Shown: in pieces, positions 10,531 to 24,600 of the stretch
Position numbering within the stretch: position 1 is the first letter of the stretch
How the letters are laid out: each line of letters starts with the position of its first letter
Source of the DNA: Halictus rubicundus
Taxonomy: Eukaryota > Arthropoda > Insecta > Hymenoptera > Halictidae
Assembly: GCF_050948215.1 (NCBI RefSeq)
Contig: NW_027488564.1
Location: 434,001-498,000, forward strand
Length of the DNA: 64,000 nt
Direction of reading: 5' to 3'
Program-made: the position numbers and the translations under genes
The notes under the pieces: model-generated
Databases searched by the model: none
Told to the model about the DNA's origin: nothing
Seen by the model: the letters and a program-made list of their open reading frames with translations, nothing else

Positions 10531-11514
10531 CTATCCTATTCTCTGTCCTATCCTATCCTCTATCCTATCCTATCCTCTATCCTGTGCTATCCTCTATCCT
10601 ATCCTATCCTCTATCCTCTATCCTCTATCCTATCCTATCCTCTATCCTCTATCCTCTATCCTATCCTATCCTCTATCCTATCCTATCGTCTATCCTATCC
10701 TATCCTCTATCCTATCCTATCCTCTATCCTATCCTATCCTCAATCCTATCCTTTCCTGTATCCTATCCAATCCTGTATCCTATCCTGTCCTCTAGCCTAT
10801 CCTATCCTCTATCCTATCCTATGCTCTATCCTATCTTATCGTCTATCCTATCCTCTATCCTATCCTATTCCTCTATCCTATCCTATCCTCTATCCTATCC
10901 TATCCTATATCCTATCCTATCCTCTATCCTATCCTATCCTCCATCCTATCCTATCCTCTATCCTCTATCCTATCCTATCCTATCCTCTATCCTCTATCCT
11001 CTATCCTATCCTATCCTCTATCCTATCCTTTCCTCTATCCTATCCTCTATCCTATCCTATCCTCTATCCTATCCTATCCTCTATCCTATCCTATCCTCTA
11101 TCCTATCCTATCCTCTATCCTATCCTATCCTCTATCCTATCCTATCCTCTATCCTATCCTATCCTCTATCCTATCCTATCCTCTATCCTATCCTATCCTG
11201 TATCCTATCCTATACTCTATCCTATCCTATCCTCTATGCTATCCTATCCTCTATCCTATCCTATCCTCTATCCTATCCTATCCTCTATCCTATCCTATCA
11301 TCTATCCTCTATCCTATCCTATCAAATCCCCTATCCTATCCTCTATCCTACCCTATCCTCTGTCCTATCCTATCCTCTATCCTATCCTATCCTCTATCCT
11401 ATCCTATCCTCTATCCTATCCTATCCTCTATCCTCTATCCTATCCTATCCTCTATCCTCTATCCTCTATCCTCTATCCTATCCTATCCTCTGTCCTATCC
11501 TATCGTCTATCCTA

Positions 11515-14500
11515 TCCTCTATCCTATCCTATCCTCTATCCTATCCTATCCTATCCTCTATCCTATCCTATCCTCTATCCTATCCTATCCTCCATCCTAT
11601 CCTATCCTCAATCCTATCCTTTCCTGTATCCTATCCAATCCTGTATCCTATCCTGTCCTCTATACTATCCTATCCTCTATCCTAACCTATCCTCTATCCT
11701 ATCCTATCCTCTATCCTATCCTATCCTCTATCCTATCCTATCCTCTATCCTATCCTATCCTCTATCCTATCCTATCCTCTATCCTATCCTATCCTCTATC
11801 CTATCCTATCCTCTATCCTATGCTATCCTCTATCCTATCCTATCTTCTATCCTATCCTATCCTCTATCCTATCCTATCCTATCCTCTATCCTATCCTATC
11901 CCCTATCCTATCCTCTATCCTATCCCCTATCCTATCCTCTATCCTATCCTATCATCTATCCTCTATCCTATAATATCTTCTATCCTATCCTATCCTCTAT
12001 CCTATCCTGTCCTCTATACTATCCTATCCTCTATCCTAACCTATCTTCTATCTTATCCTATCCTCTATCGTATCCTATCCTGTATCCTATCCTATCCTAT
12101 CCTCTATCCTATCCTGTCGTCTATCCTATCCTCTATCCTATCCTATCCTCTATCCTATCCTATCCTCCATCCTATCCTATCCTCAATCCTATCCTTTCCT
12201 GTATCCTATCCAATCCTGTATCCTATCCTGTCCTCTATACTATCCTATCCTCTATCCTAACCTATCCTCTATCCTATCCTATCCTCTATCCTATCCTATC
12301 CTCTATCCTATCCTATCCTCTATCCTATCCTATCCTCTATCCTATCCTATCCTCTATCCTATCCTATCCTCTATCCTATCCTATCCTCTATCCTATGCTA
12401 TCCTCTATCCTATCCTATCCTCTATCCTCTATCCTATCCTATCCTCTATCCTCTATCCTCTATCCTATCCTATCCTCTATCCTATCCTATCGTCTATCCT
12501 AACCTATCCTCTATCCTATCCTATCATCTATCCTCTATCCTATCCTATCAAATCCCCTATCCTATCCTCTATCCTACCCTATCCTCTGTCCTATCCTATC
12601 CTCTATCCTATCCTATCCTCTATCCTATCCTATCCTCTATCCTATCCTATCCTCTATCCTCTATCCTATCCTATCCTCTATCCTCTATCCTCTATCCTCT
12701 ATCCTATCCTATCCTCTGTCCTATCCTATCGTCTATCCTATCCTCTATCCTATCCTATCCTCTATCCTATCCTATCCTATCCTCTATCCTATCCTATCCT
12801 CTATCCTATCCTATCCTCCATCCTATCCTATCCTCAATCCTATCCTTTCCTGTATCCTATCCAATCCTGTATCCTATCCTGTCCTCTATACTATCCTATC
12901 CTCTATCCTAACCTATCCTCTATCCTATCCTATCCTCTATCCTATCCTATCCTCTATCCTATCCTATCCTCTATCCTATCCTATCCTCTATCCTATCCTA
13001 TCCTCTATCCTATCCTATCCTCTATCCTATCCTATCCTCTATCCTATGCTATCCTCTATCCTATCCTATCTTCTATCCTATCCTATCCTCTATCCTATCC
13101 TATCCTATCCTCTATCCTATCCTATCCCCTATCCTATCCTCTATCCTATCCCCTATCCTATCCTCTATCCTATCCTATCATCTATCCTCTATCCTATAAT
13201 ATCTTCTATCCTATCCTATCCTCTATCCTATCCTGTCCTCTATACTATCCTATCCTCTATCCTAACCTATCTTCTATCTTATCCTATCCTCTATCCTATC
13301 CTATCCTGTATCCTATCCTATCCTATCCTCTATCCTATCCTGTCGTCTATCCTATCCTCTATCCTATCCTATCCTCTATCCTATCCTATCCTCCATCCTA
13401 TCCTATCCTCAATCCTATCCTTTCCTGTATCCTATCCAATCCTGTATCCTATCCTGTCCTCTATACTATCCTATCCTCTATCCTAACCTATCCTCTATCC
13501 TATCCTATCCTCTATCCTATCCTATCCTCTATCCTATCCTATCCTCTATCCTATCCTATCCTCTATCCTATCCTATCCTCTATCCTATCCTATCCTCTAT
13601 CCTATCCTATCCTCTATCCTATGCTATCCTCTATCCTATCCTATCCTCTATCCTCTATCCTATCCTATCCTCTATCCTCTATCCTCTATCCTATCCTATC
13701 CTCTATCCTATCCTATCGTCTATCCTAACCTATCCTCTATCCTATCCTATCCTCTATCCTATCCTATCCTCTATCCTATCCTATCCTCAATCCTATCCTT
13801 TCCTGTATCCTATCCAATCCTGTATCCTATCCTCTCCTCTAGCCTATCCTATCCTCTATCCTATCCTATGCTCTATCCTATATTATCGTCTATCCTATCC
13901 TCTATCCTATCCTATTCCTCTATCCTATCCTATCCTCTATCCTATCCTATCCTATATCCTATCCTATCCTCTATCCTATCCTATCCTCCATCCTATCCTA
14001 TCCTCTATCCTCTATCCTATCCTATCCTATCCTCTATCCTCTATCCTCTATCCTCTATCCTATCCTATCCTCTATCCTATCCTTTCCTCTATCCTATACT
14101 CTATCCTATCCTATCCTCTATCCTATCCTATCCTCTATCCTATCCTATCCTCTATCCTATCCTATCCTCTATCCTATCCTATCCTCTATCCTATCCTATC
14201 CTATCCTCTATCCTATCCTATCCTCTATCCTATCCTATCCTCCATCCTATCCTATCCTCAATCCTATCCTTTCCTGTATCCTATCCAATCCTGTATCCTA
14301 TCCTGTCCTCTATACTATCCTATCCTCTATCCTAACCTATCCTCTATCCTATCCTATCCTCTATCCTATCCTATCCTCTATCCTATCCTATCCTCTATCC
14401 TATCCTATCCTCTATCCTATCCTATCCTCTATCCTATCCTATCCTCTATCCTATCCTATCCTCTATCCTATGCTATCCTCTATCCTATCCTATCTTCTAT

Positions 14501-16850
14501 CCTATCCTATCCTCTATCCTATCCTATCCTATCCTCTATCCTATCCTATCCCCTATCCTATCCTCTATCCTATCCCCTATCCTATCCTCTATCCTATCCT
14601 ATCATCTATCCTCTATCCTATAATATCTTCTATCCTATCCTATCCTCTATCCTATCCTGTCCTCTATACTATCCTATCCTCTATCCTAACCTATCTTCTA
14701 TCTTATCCTATCCTCTATCGTATCCTATCCTGTATCCTATCCTATCCTATCCTCTATCCTATCCTGTCGTCTATCCTATCCTCTATCCTATCCTATCCTC
14801 TATCCTATCCTATCCTCCATCCTATCCTATCCTCAATCCTATCCTTTCCTGTATCCTATCCAATCCTGTATCCTATCCTGTCCTCTATACTATCCTATCC
14901 TCTATCCTAACCTATCCTCTATCCTATCCTATCCTCTATCCTATCCTATCCTCTATCCTATCCTATCCTCTATCCTATCCTATCCTCTATCCTATCCTAT
15001 CCTCTATCCTATCCTATCCTCTATCCTATCCTATCCTCTATCCTATGCTATCCTCTATCCTATCCTATCCTCTATCCTCTATCCTATCCTATCCTCTATC
15101 CTCTATCCTCTATCCTATCCTATCCTCTATCCTATCCTATCGTCTATCCTAACCTATCCTCTATCCTATCCTATCATCTATCCTCTATCCTATCCTATCA
15201 AATCCCCTATCCTATCCTCTATCCTACCCTATCCTCTGTCCTATCCTATCCTCTATCCTATCCTATCCTCTATCCTATCCTATCCTCTATCCTATCCTAT
15301 CCTCTATCCTCTATCCTATCCTATCCTCTATCCTCTATCCTCTATCCTCTATCCTATCCTATCCTCTGTCCTATCCTATCGTCTATCCTATCCTCTATCC
15401 TATCCTATCCTCTATCCTATCCTATCCTATCCTCTATCCTATCCTATCCTCTATCCTATCCTATCCTCCATCCTATCCTATCCTCAATCCTATCCTTTCC
15501 TGTATCCTATCCAATCCTGTATCCTATCCTGTCCTCTATACTATCCTATCCTCTATCCTAACCTATCCTCTATCCTATCCTATCCTCTATCCTATCCTAT
15601 CCTCTATCCTATCCTATCCTCTATCCTATCCTATCCTCTATCCTATCCTATCCTCTATCCTATCCTATCCTCTATCCTATCCTATCCTCTATCCTATGCT
15701 ATCCTCTATCCTATCCTATCTTCTATCCTATCCTATCCTCTATCCTATCCTATCCTATCCTCTATCCTATCCTATCCCCTATCCTATCCTCTATCCTATC
15801 CCCTATCCTATCCTCTATCCTATCCTATCATCTATCCTCTATCCTATAATATCTTCTATCCTATCCTATCCTCTATCCTATCCTGTCCTCTATACTATCC
15901 TATCCTCTATCCTAACCTATCTTCTATCTTATCCTATCCTCTATCCTATCCTATCCTGTATCCTATCCTATCCTATCCTCTATCCTATCCTGTCGTCTAT
16001 CCTATCCTCTATCCTATCCTATCCTCTATCCTATCCTATCCTCCATCCTATCCTATCCTCAATCCTATCCTTTCCTGTATCCTATCCAATCCTGTATCCT
16101 ATCCTGTCCTCTATACTATCCTATCCTCTATCCTAACCTATCCTCTATCCTATCCTATCCTCTATCCTATCCTATCCTCTATCCTATCCTATCCTCTATC
16201 CTATCCTATCCTCTATCCTATCCTATCCTCTATCCTATCCTATCCTCTATCCTATCCTATCCTCTATCCTATGCTATCCTCTATCCTATCCTATCCTCTA
16301 TCCTCTATCCTATCCTATCCTCTATCCTCTATCCTCTATCCTATCCTATCCTCTATCCTATCCTATCGTCTATCCTAACCTATCCTCTATCCTATCCTAT
16401 CCTCTATCCTATCCTATCCTCTATCCTATCCTATCCTCAATCCTATCCTTTCCTGTATCCTATCCAATCCTGTATCCTATCCTCTCCTCTAGCCTATCCT
16501 ATCCTCTATCCTATCCTATGCTCTATCCTATATTATCGTCTATCCTATCCTCTATCCTATCCTATTCCTCTATCCTATCCTATCCTCTATCCTATCCTAT
16601 CCTATATCCTATCCTATCCTCTATCCTATCCTATCCTCCATCCTATCCTATCCTCTATCCTCTATCCTATCCTATCCTATCCTCTATCCTCTATCCTCTA
16701 TCCTCTATCCTATCCTATCCTCTATCCTATCCTTTCCTCTATCCTATACTCTATCCTATCCTATCCTCTATCCTATCCTATCCTCTATCCTATCCTATCC
16801 TCTATCCTATCCTATCCTCTATCCTATCCTATCCTCTATCCTATCCTATC
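11515..16850. repeat. 2650-bp tandem duplication (two copies, junction near 14165)
   Basis: Landmarks at 11820, 12061 (a rare CTATCGTATCC), 12395, 13046 and 13868 recur at 14470, 14711, 15045, 15696 and 16518, each exactly 2650 bp on. Similarity begins near 11515 and is lost near 16850. Sharing of the rare CTATCGTATCC, and of TATATTATCG where both copies have it, shows that the second copy was made after those variants arose. Confidence 0.88.
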
Positions 16851-19800
16851 CTCTATCCTATCCTATCCTCTATCCTATCCTATCCTGTATCCTATCCTAT
16901 ACTCTATCCTATCCTCTCCTCTATCCTATCCTATCCTCTATCCTATCCTATCCTCTATCCTATCCTATCCTCTATCCTATCCTATCCTCTATCCTATCCT
17001 ATCATCTATCCTCTATCCTATCCTATCAAATCCCCTATTCTATCCTCTATACTACCCTATCCTCTGTCCTATCCTATCCTCTATCCTATCCTATCCTGTA
17101 TCCTATCCTATCCTCTATCCTATCCTATCCTCTATCCTCTATCCTATCCTATCCTCTATCCTCTATCCTCTATCCTCTATCCTCTATCCTATCCTATCCT
17201 CTGTCCTATCCTATCGTCTATCCTATCCTCTATCCTATCCTATCCTCTATCCTATCCTATCCTATCCTCTATCCTATCCTATCCTCTATCCTATCCTCTA
17301 TCCTATCCTACCCTCCATCCTATCCTATCCTCAATCCTATCCTTTCCTGTATCCTATCCAATCCTGTATCCTATCCTGTCCTCTATCCTATCCTATCCTC
17401 TATCCTATCCTATGCTCTATCCTATCCTATCGTCTATCCTATCCTCTATCCTATCCTATTCCTCTATCCTATCCTATCCTCTATCCTATCCTATCCTATA
17501 TCCTATCCTATCCTCTATCCTATCCTATCCTCTATCCTATCCTATCCTGTATCCTATCCAATCCTCTATCCTATCCTCTATCCTATCCTATCCTCTATCC
17601 TATCCTATCCTCCATCCTATCCTATCCTGTCCTCTATCCTATCCTATCCTCTATCCTATCCTATGCTCTATCCTATCCTATCGTCTATCCTATCCTATCC
17701 TCTATCCTATCCTATCCTGTATCCTATCCTATCCTATCCTCTATCCTATCCTGTCGTCTATCCCATCCTCTATCCTATCCTATCCTCTATCCTATCCTAT
17801 CCTCCATCCTATCCTATCCTCAATCCTATCCTTTCCTGTATCCTATCCAATCCTGTATCCTATCCTGTCCTCTATACTATCCTATCCTCTATCCTAACCT
17901 ATCCTCTATCCTATCCTATCCTCTATCCTATCCTATCCTCTATCCTATCCTATCCTCTATCCTATCCTATCCTCTATCCTATCCTATCCTCTATCCTATC
18001 CTATCCTCTATCCTATCCTATCCTCTATCCTATGCTATCCTCTATCCTATCCTATCCTCTATCCTCTATCCTATCCTATCCTCTATCCTCTATCCTCTAT
18101 CCTATCCTATCCTCTATCCTATCCTATCGTCTATCCTAACCTATCCTCTATCCTATCCTATCATCTATCCTCTATCCTATCCTATCAAATCCCCTATCCT
18201 ATCCTCTATCCTACCCTATCCTCTGTCCTATCCTATCCTCTATCCTATCCTATCCTCTATCCTATCCTATCCTCTATCCTATCCTATCCTCTATCCTCTA
18301 TCCTATCCTATCCTCTATCCTCTATCCTCTATCCTCTATCCTATCCTATCCTCTGTCCTATCCTATCGTCTATCCTATCCTCTATCCTATCCTATCCTCT
18401 ATCCTATCCTATCCTATCCTCTATCCTATCCTATCCTCTATCCTATCCTATCCTCTATCCTATCCTATCCTCTATCCTATCCTATCCTCTATCCTATGCT
18501 ATCCTCTATCCTATCCTATCCTCTATCCTCTATCCTATCCTATCCTCTATCCTCTATCCTCTATCCTATCCTATCCTCTATCCTATCCTATCGTCTATCC
18601 TAACCTATCCTCTATCCTATCCTATCCTCTATCCTATCCTATCCTCTATCCTATCCTATCCTCAATCCTATCCTTTCCTGTATCCTATCCAATCCTGTAT
18701 CCTATCCTCTCCTCTAGCCTATCCTATCCTCTATCCTATCCTATGCTCTATCCTATATTATCGTCTATCCTATCCTCTATCCTATCCTATTCCTCTATCC
18801 TATCCTATCCTCTATCCTATCCTATCCTATATCCTATCCTATCCTCTATCCTATCCTATCCTCCATCCTATCCTATCCTCTATCCTCTATCCTATCCTAT
18901 CCTATCCTCTATCCTCTATCCTCTATCCTCTATCCTATCCTATCCTCTATCCTATCCTTTCCTCTATCCTATACTCTATCCTATCCTATCCTCTATCCTA
19001 TCCTATCCTCTATCCTATCCTATCCTCTATCCTATCCTATCCTCTATCCTATCCTATCCTCTATCCTATCCTATCCTCTATCCTATCCTATCCTCTATCC
19101 TATCCTATCCTCTATCCTATCCTATCCTGTATCCTATCCTATACTCTATCCTATCCTCTCCTCTATCCTATCCTATCCTCTATCCTATCCTATCCTCTAT
19201 CCTATCCTATCCTCTATCCTATCCTATCCTCTATCCTATCCTATCATCTATCCTCTATCCTATCCTATCAAATCCCCTATTCTATCCTCTATACTACCCT
19301 ATCCTCTGTCCTATCCTATCCTCTATCCTATCCTATCCTGTATCCTATCCTATCCTCTATCCTATCCTATCCTCTATCCTCTATCCTATCCTATCCTCTA
19401 TCCTCTATCCTCTATCCTCTATCCTCTATCCTATCCTATCCTCTGTCCTATCCTATCGTCTATCCTATCCTCTATCCTATCCTATCCTCTATCCTATCCT
19501 ATCCTATCCTCTATCCTATCCTATCCTCTATCCTATCCTCTATCCTATCCTACCCTCCATCCTATCCTATCCTCAATCCTATCCTTTCCTGTATCCTATC
19601 CAATCCTGTATCCTATCCTGTCCTCTATCCTATCCTATCCTCTATCCTATCCTATGCTCTATCCTATCCTATCGTCTATCCTATCCTCTATCCTATCCTA
19701 TTCCTCTATCCTATCCTATCCTCTATCCTATCCTATCCTATATCCTATCCTATCCTCTATCCTATCCTATCCTCTATCCTATCCTATCCTGTATCCTATC

Positions 19801-20720
19801 CAATCCTCTATCCTATCCTCTATCCTATCCTATCCTCTATCCTATCCTATCCTCCATCCTATCCTATCCTGTCCTCTATCCTATCCTATCCTCTATCCTA
19901 TCCTATGCTCTATCCTATCCTATCGTCTATCCTATCCTATCCTCTATCCTATCCTATCCTGTATCCTATCCTATCCTATCCTCTATCCTATCCTGTCGTC
20001 TATCCCATCCTCTATCCTATCCTATCCTCTATCCTATCCTATCCTCCATCCTATCCTATCCTCAATCCTATCCTTTCCTGTATCCTATCCAATCCTGTAT
20101 CCTATCCTGTCCTCTATACTATCCTATCCTCTATCCTAACCTATCCTCTATCCTATCCTATCCTCTATCCTATCCTATCCTCTATCCTATCCTATCCTCT
20201 ATCCTATCCTATCCTCTATCCTATCCTATCCTCTATCCTATCCTATCCTCTATCCTATCCTATCCTCTATCCTATGCTATCCTCTATCCTATCCTATCCT
20301 CTATCCTCTATCCTATCCTATCCTCTATCCTCTATCCTCTATCCTATCCTATCCTCTATCCTATCCTATCGTCTATCCTAACCTATCCTCTATCCTATCC
20401 TATCATCTATCCTCTATCCTATCCTATCAAATCCCCTATCCTATCCTCTATCCTACCCTATCCTCTGTCCTATCCTATCCTCTATCCTATCCTATCCTCT
20501 ATCCTATCCTATCCTCTATCCTATCCTATCCTCTATCCTCTATCCTATCCTATCCTCTATCCTCTATCCTCTATCCTCTATCCTATCCTATCCTCTGTCC
20601 TATCCTATCGTCTATCCTATCCTCTATCCTATCCTATCCTCTATCCTATCCTATCCTATCCTCTATCCTATCCTATCCTCTATCCTATCCTATCCTCCAT
20701 CCTATCCTATCCTCAATCCT
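16500..20720. repeat. Tandem duplication with offset 2225 changing to 2242 bp
   Basis: The TATATTATCG landmark near 16518 recurs at 18743 (offset 2225). Landmarks at 16884, 17051, 17412 and 17663 recur at 19126, 19293, 19654 and 19905 (offset 2242). The step of 17 bp means that one copy gained or lost exactly one basic 17-mer after the duplication. This is a direct record of single-unit turnover. Confidence 0.82.
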
Positions 20721-21629
20721 ATCCTTTCCTGTGTCCTATCCAATCCTGTATCCTATCCTGTCCTCTATACTATCCTATCCTCTATCCTAACCTATCCTCT
20801 ATCCTATCCTATCCTCTATCCTATCCTATCCTCTATCCTATCCTATCCTCTATCCTATCCTATCCTCTATCCTATCCTATCCTCTATCCTATCCTATCCT
20901 CTATCCTATCCTATCCTCTATCCTATGCTATCCTCTATCCTATCCTATCTTCTATCCTATCCTATCCTCTATCCTATCCTATCCTATCCTCTATCCTATC
21001 CTATCCCCTATCCTATCCTCTATCCTATCCCCTATCCTATCCTCTATCCTATCCTATCATCTATCCTCTATCCTATAATATCTTCTATCCTATCCTATCC
21101 TCTATCCTATCCTGTCCTCTATACTATCCTATCCTCTATCCTAACCTATCTTCTATCTTATCCTATCCTCTATCCTATCCTATCCTGTATCCTATCCTAT
21201 CCTATCCTCTATCCTATCCTGTCGTCTATCCTATCCTCTATCCTATCCTATCCTCTATCCTATCCTATCCTCCATCCTATCCTATCCTCAATCCTATCCT
21301 TTCCTGTATCCTATCCAATCCTGTATCCTATCCTGTCCTCTATACTATCCTATCCTCTATCCTAACCTATCCTCTATCCTATCCTATCCTCTATCCTATC
21401 CTATCCTCTATCCTATCCTATCCTCTATCCTATCCTATCCTCTATCCTATCCTATCCTCTATCCTATCCTATCCTCTATCCTATCCTATCCTCTATCCTA
21501 TGCTATCCTCTATCCTATCCTATCCTCTATCCTCTATCCTATCCTATCCTCTATCCTCTATCCTCTATCCTATCCTATCCTCTATCCTATCCTATCGTCT
21601 ATCCTAACCTATCCTCTATCCTATCCTAT

Positions 21630-23090
21630 CCTCTATCCTATCCTATCCTCTATCCTATCCTATCCTCAATCCTATCCTTTCCTGTATCCTATCCAATCCT
21701 GTATCCTATCCTCTCCTCTAGCCTATCCTATCCTCTATCCTATCCTATGCTCTATCCTATATTATCGTCTATCCTATCCTCTATCCTATCCTATTCCTCT
21801 ATCCTATCCTATCCTCTATCCTATCCTATCCTATATCCTATCCTATCCTCTATCCTATCCTATCCTCCATCCTATCCTATCCTCTATCCTCTATCCTATC
21901 CTATCCTATCCTCTATCCTCTATCCTCTATCCTCTATCCTATCCTATCCTCTATCCTATCCTTTCCTCTATCCTATACTCTATCCTATCCTATCCTCTAT
22001 CCTATCCTATCCTCTATCCTATCCTATCCTCTATCCTATCCTATCCTCTATCCTATCCTATCCTCTATCCTATCCTATCCTCTATCCTATCCTATCCTGT
22101 ATCCTATCCTATACTCTATCCTATCCTCTCCTCTATCCTATCCTATCCTCTATCCTATCCTATCCTCTATCCTATCCTATCCTCTATCCTATCCTATCCT
22201 CTATCCTATCCTATCATCTATCCTCTATCCTATCCTATCAAATCCCCTATTCTATCCTCTATACTACCCTATCCTCTGTCCTATCCTATCCTCTATCCTA
22301 TCCTATCCTGTATCCTATCCTATCCTCTATCCTATCCTATCCTCTATCCTCTATCCTATCCTCTATCCTATCCTATCCTCTATCCTATCCTATCCTCAAT
22401 CCTATCCTTTCCTGTATCCTATCCAATCCTGTATCCTATCCTCTCCTCTAGCCTATCCTATCCTCTATCCTATCCTATGCTCTATCCTATATTATCGTCT
22501 ATCCTATCCTCTATCCTATCCTATTCCTCTATCCTATCCTATCCTCTATCCTATCCTATCCTATATCCTATCCTATCCTCTATCCTATCCTATCCTCCAT
22601 CCTATCCTATCCTCTATCCTCTATCCTATCCTATCCTATCCTCTATCCTCTATCCTCTATCCTCTATCCTATCCTATCCTCTATCCTATCCTTTCCTCTA
22701 TCCTATACTCTATCCTATCCTATCCTCTATCCTATCCTATCCTCTATCCTATCCTATCCTCTATCCTATCCTATCCTCTATCCTATCCTATCCTCTATCC
22801 TATCCTATCCTCTATCCTATCCTATCCTGTATCCTATCCTATACTCTATCCTATCCTCTCCTCTATCCTATCCTATCCTCTATCCTATCCTATCCTCTAT
22901 CCTATCCTATCCTCTATCCTATCCTATCCTCTATCCTATCCTATCATCTATCCTCTATCCTATCCTATCAAATCCCCTATTCTATCCTCTATACTACCCT
23001 ATCCTCTGTCCTATCCTATCCTCTATCCTATCCTATCCTGTATCCTATCCTATCCTCTATCCTATCCTATCCTCTATCCTCTATCCTATC
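21630..23090. repeat. 730-bp tandem duplication
   Basis: The block containing CTCTCCTCTAGCC, TATATTATCG and CCTATTCCTC near 21661-21747 recurs near 22391-22477 with an offset of 730. The copies separate near 22360 and 23090. Both carry the uncommon CTCTATACTACCC and CCCCTATTCTATCC variants. I saw no difference between the copies at the landmarks compared. Confidence 0.88.
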
Positions 23091-24529
23091 CTATCCTCTA
23101 TCCTCTATCCTCTATCCTCTATCCTATCCTATCCTCTGTCCTATCCTATCGTCTATCCTATCCTCTATCCTATCCTATCCTCTATCCTATCCTATCCTAT
23201 CCTCTATCCTATCCTATCCTCTATCCTATCCTCTATCCTATCCTACCCTCCATCCTATCCTATCCTCAATCCTATCCTTTCCTGTATCCTATCCAATCCT
23301 GTATCCTATCCTGTCCTCTATCCTATCCTATCCTCTATCCTATCCTATGCTCTATCCTATCCTATCGTCTATCCTATCCTCTATCCTATCCTATTCCTCT
23401 ATCCTATCCTATCCTCTATCCTATCCTATCCTATATCCTATCCTATCCTCTATCCTATCCTATCCTCTATCCTATCCTATCCTGTATCCTATCCAATCCT
23501 CTATCCTATCCTCTATCCTATCCTATCCTCTATCCTATCCTATCCTCCATCCTATCCTATCCTGTCCTCTATCCTATCCTATCCTCTATCCTATCCTATG
23601 CTCTATCCTATCCTATCGTCTATCCTATCCTATCCTCTATCCTATCCTATCCTGTATCCTATCCTATCCTATCCTCTATCCTATCCTGTCGTCTATCCCA
23701 TCCTCTATCCTATCCTATCCTCTATCCTATCCTATCCTCCATCCTATCCTATCCTCAATCCTATCCTTTCCTGTATCCTATCCAATCCTGTATCCTATCC
23801 TGTCCTCTATACTATCCTATCCTCTATCCTAACCTATCCTCTATCCTATCCTATCCTCTATCCTATCCTATCCTCTATCCTATCCTATCCTCTATCCTAT
23901 CCTATCCTCTATCCTATCCTATCCTCTATCCTATCCTATCCTCTATCCTATCCTATCCTCTATCCTATCCTATCCTCTATCCTATCCTATCCTCTATCCT
24001 ATCCTATCCTCTATCCTATCCTATCCTCTATCCTATCCTATCCTCTATCCTATCCTATCCTCTATCCTATCCAATCCTCTATCCTATCCTATCGTCTATC
24101 CTATCCTCTATCCTATCCTATCCTCTATCCTATCCTATCCTCTATCCTATCCTATCCTCTATCCTATCCTATCCTCTATCCTATCCTATCCTCTATCCTA
24201 TGCTATCCTCTATCCTATCATATCTTCTATCCTATCCTATCCTCTATCCTACCCTATCCTATCCTCTATCCTATCCTATCCCCTATCCTATCCTCTATCC
24301 TATCCCCTATCCTATCCTCTATCCTATCCTATCATCTATCCTCTATCCTATAATATCTTCTATCCTATCCTATCCTCTATCCTATCAAATCCCCTATCCC
24401 ATCCTCTATCCTATCCTATCATCTATCCTCTATCCTATCCAATCCTCTATCCTATCCTATCCTCTATCCTATCCTATCTTCTATCCTATCCTATCCTCTA
24501 TCCTATCCTATCCTCTATCCTATCCTATC

Positions 24530-24600
24530 CTCTATCCTCTATCCTCTATCCTCTATCCTCTATCCTCTATCCTCTATCCTCTATCCTCTATCCTCTATCC
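24530..24600. repeat. Heptamer run (CTCTATC)n, about ten units
   Basis: This is the third heptamer expansion. As with the runs near 3361 and 10453, it leads into CCTATTCTCTGTCC. Its neighbourhood (24200 onward) matches the region starting at 10124. Confidence 0.85.
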
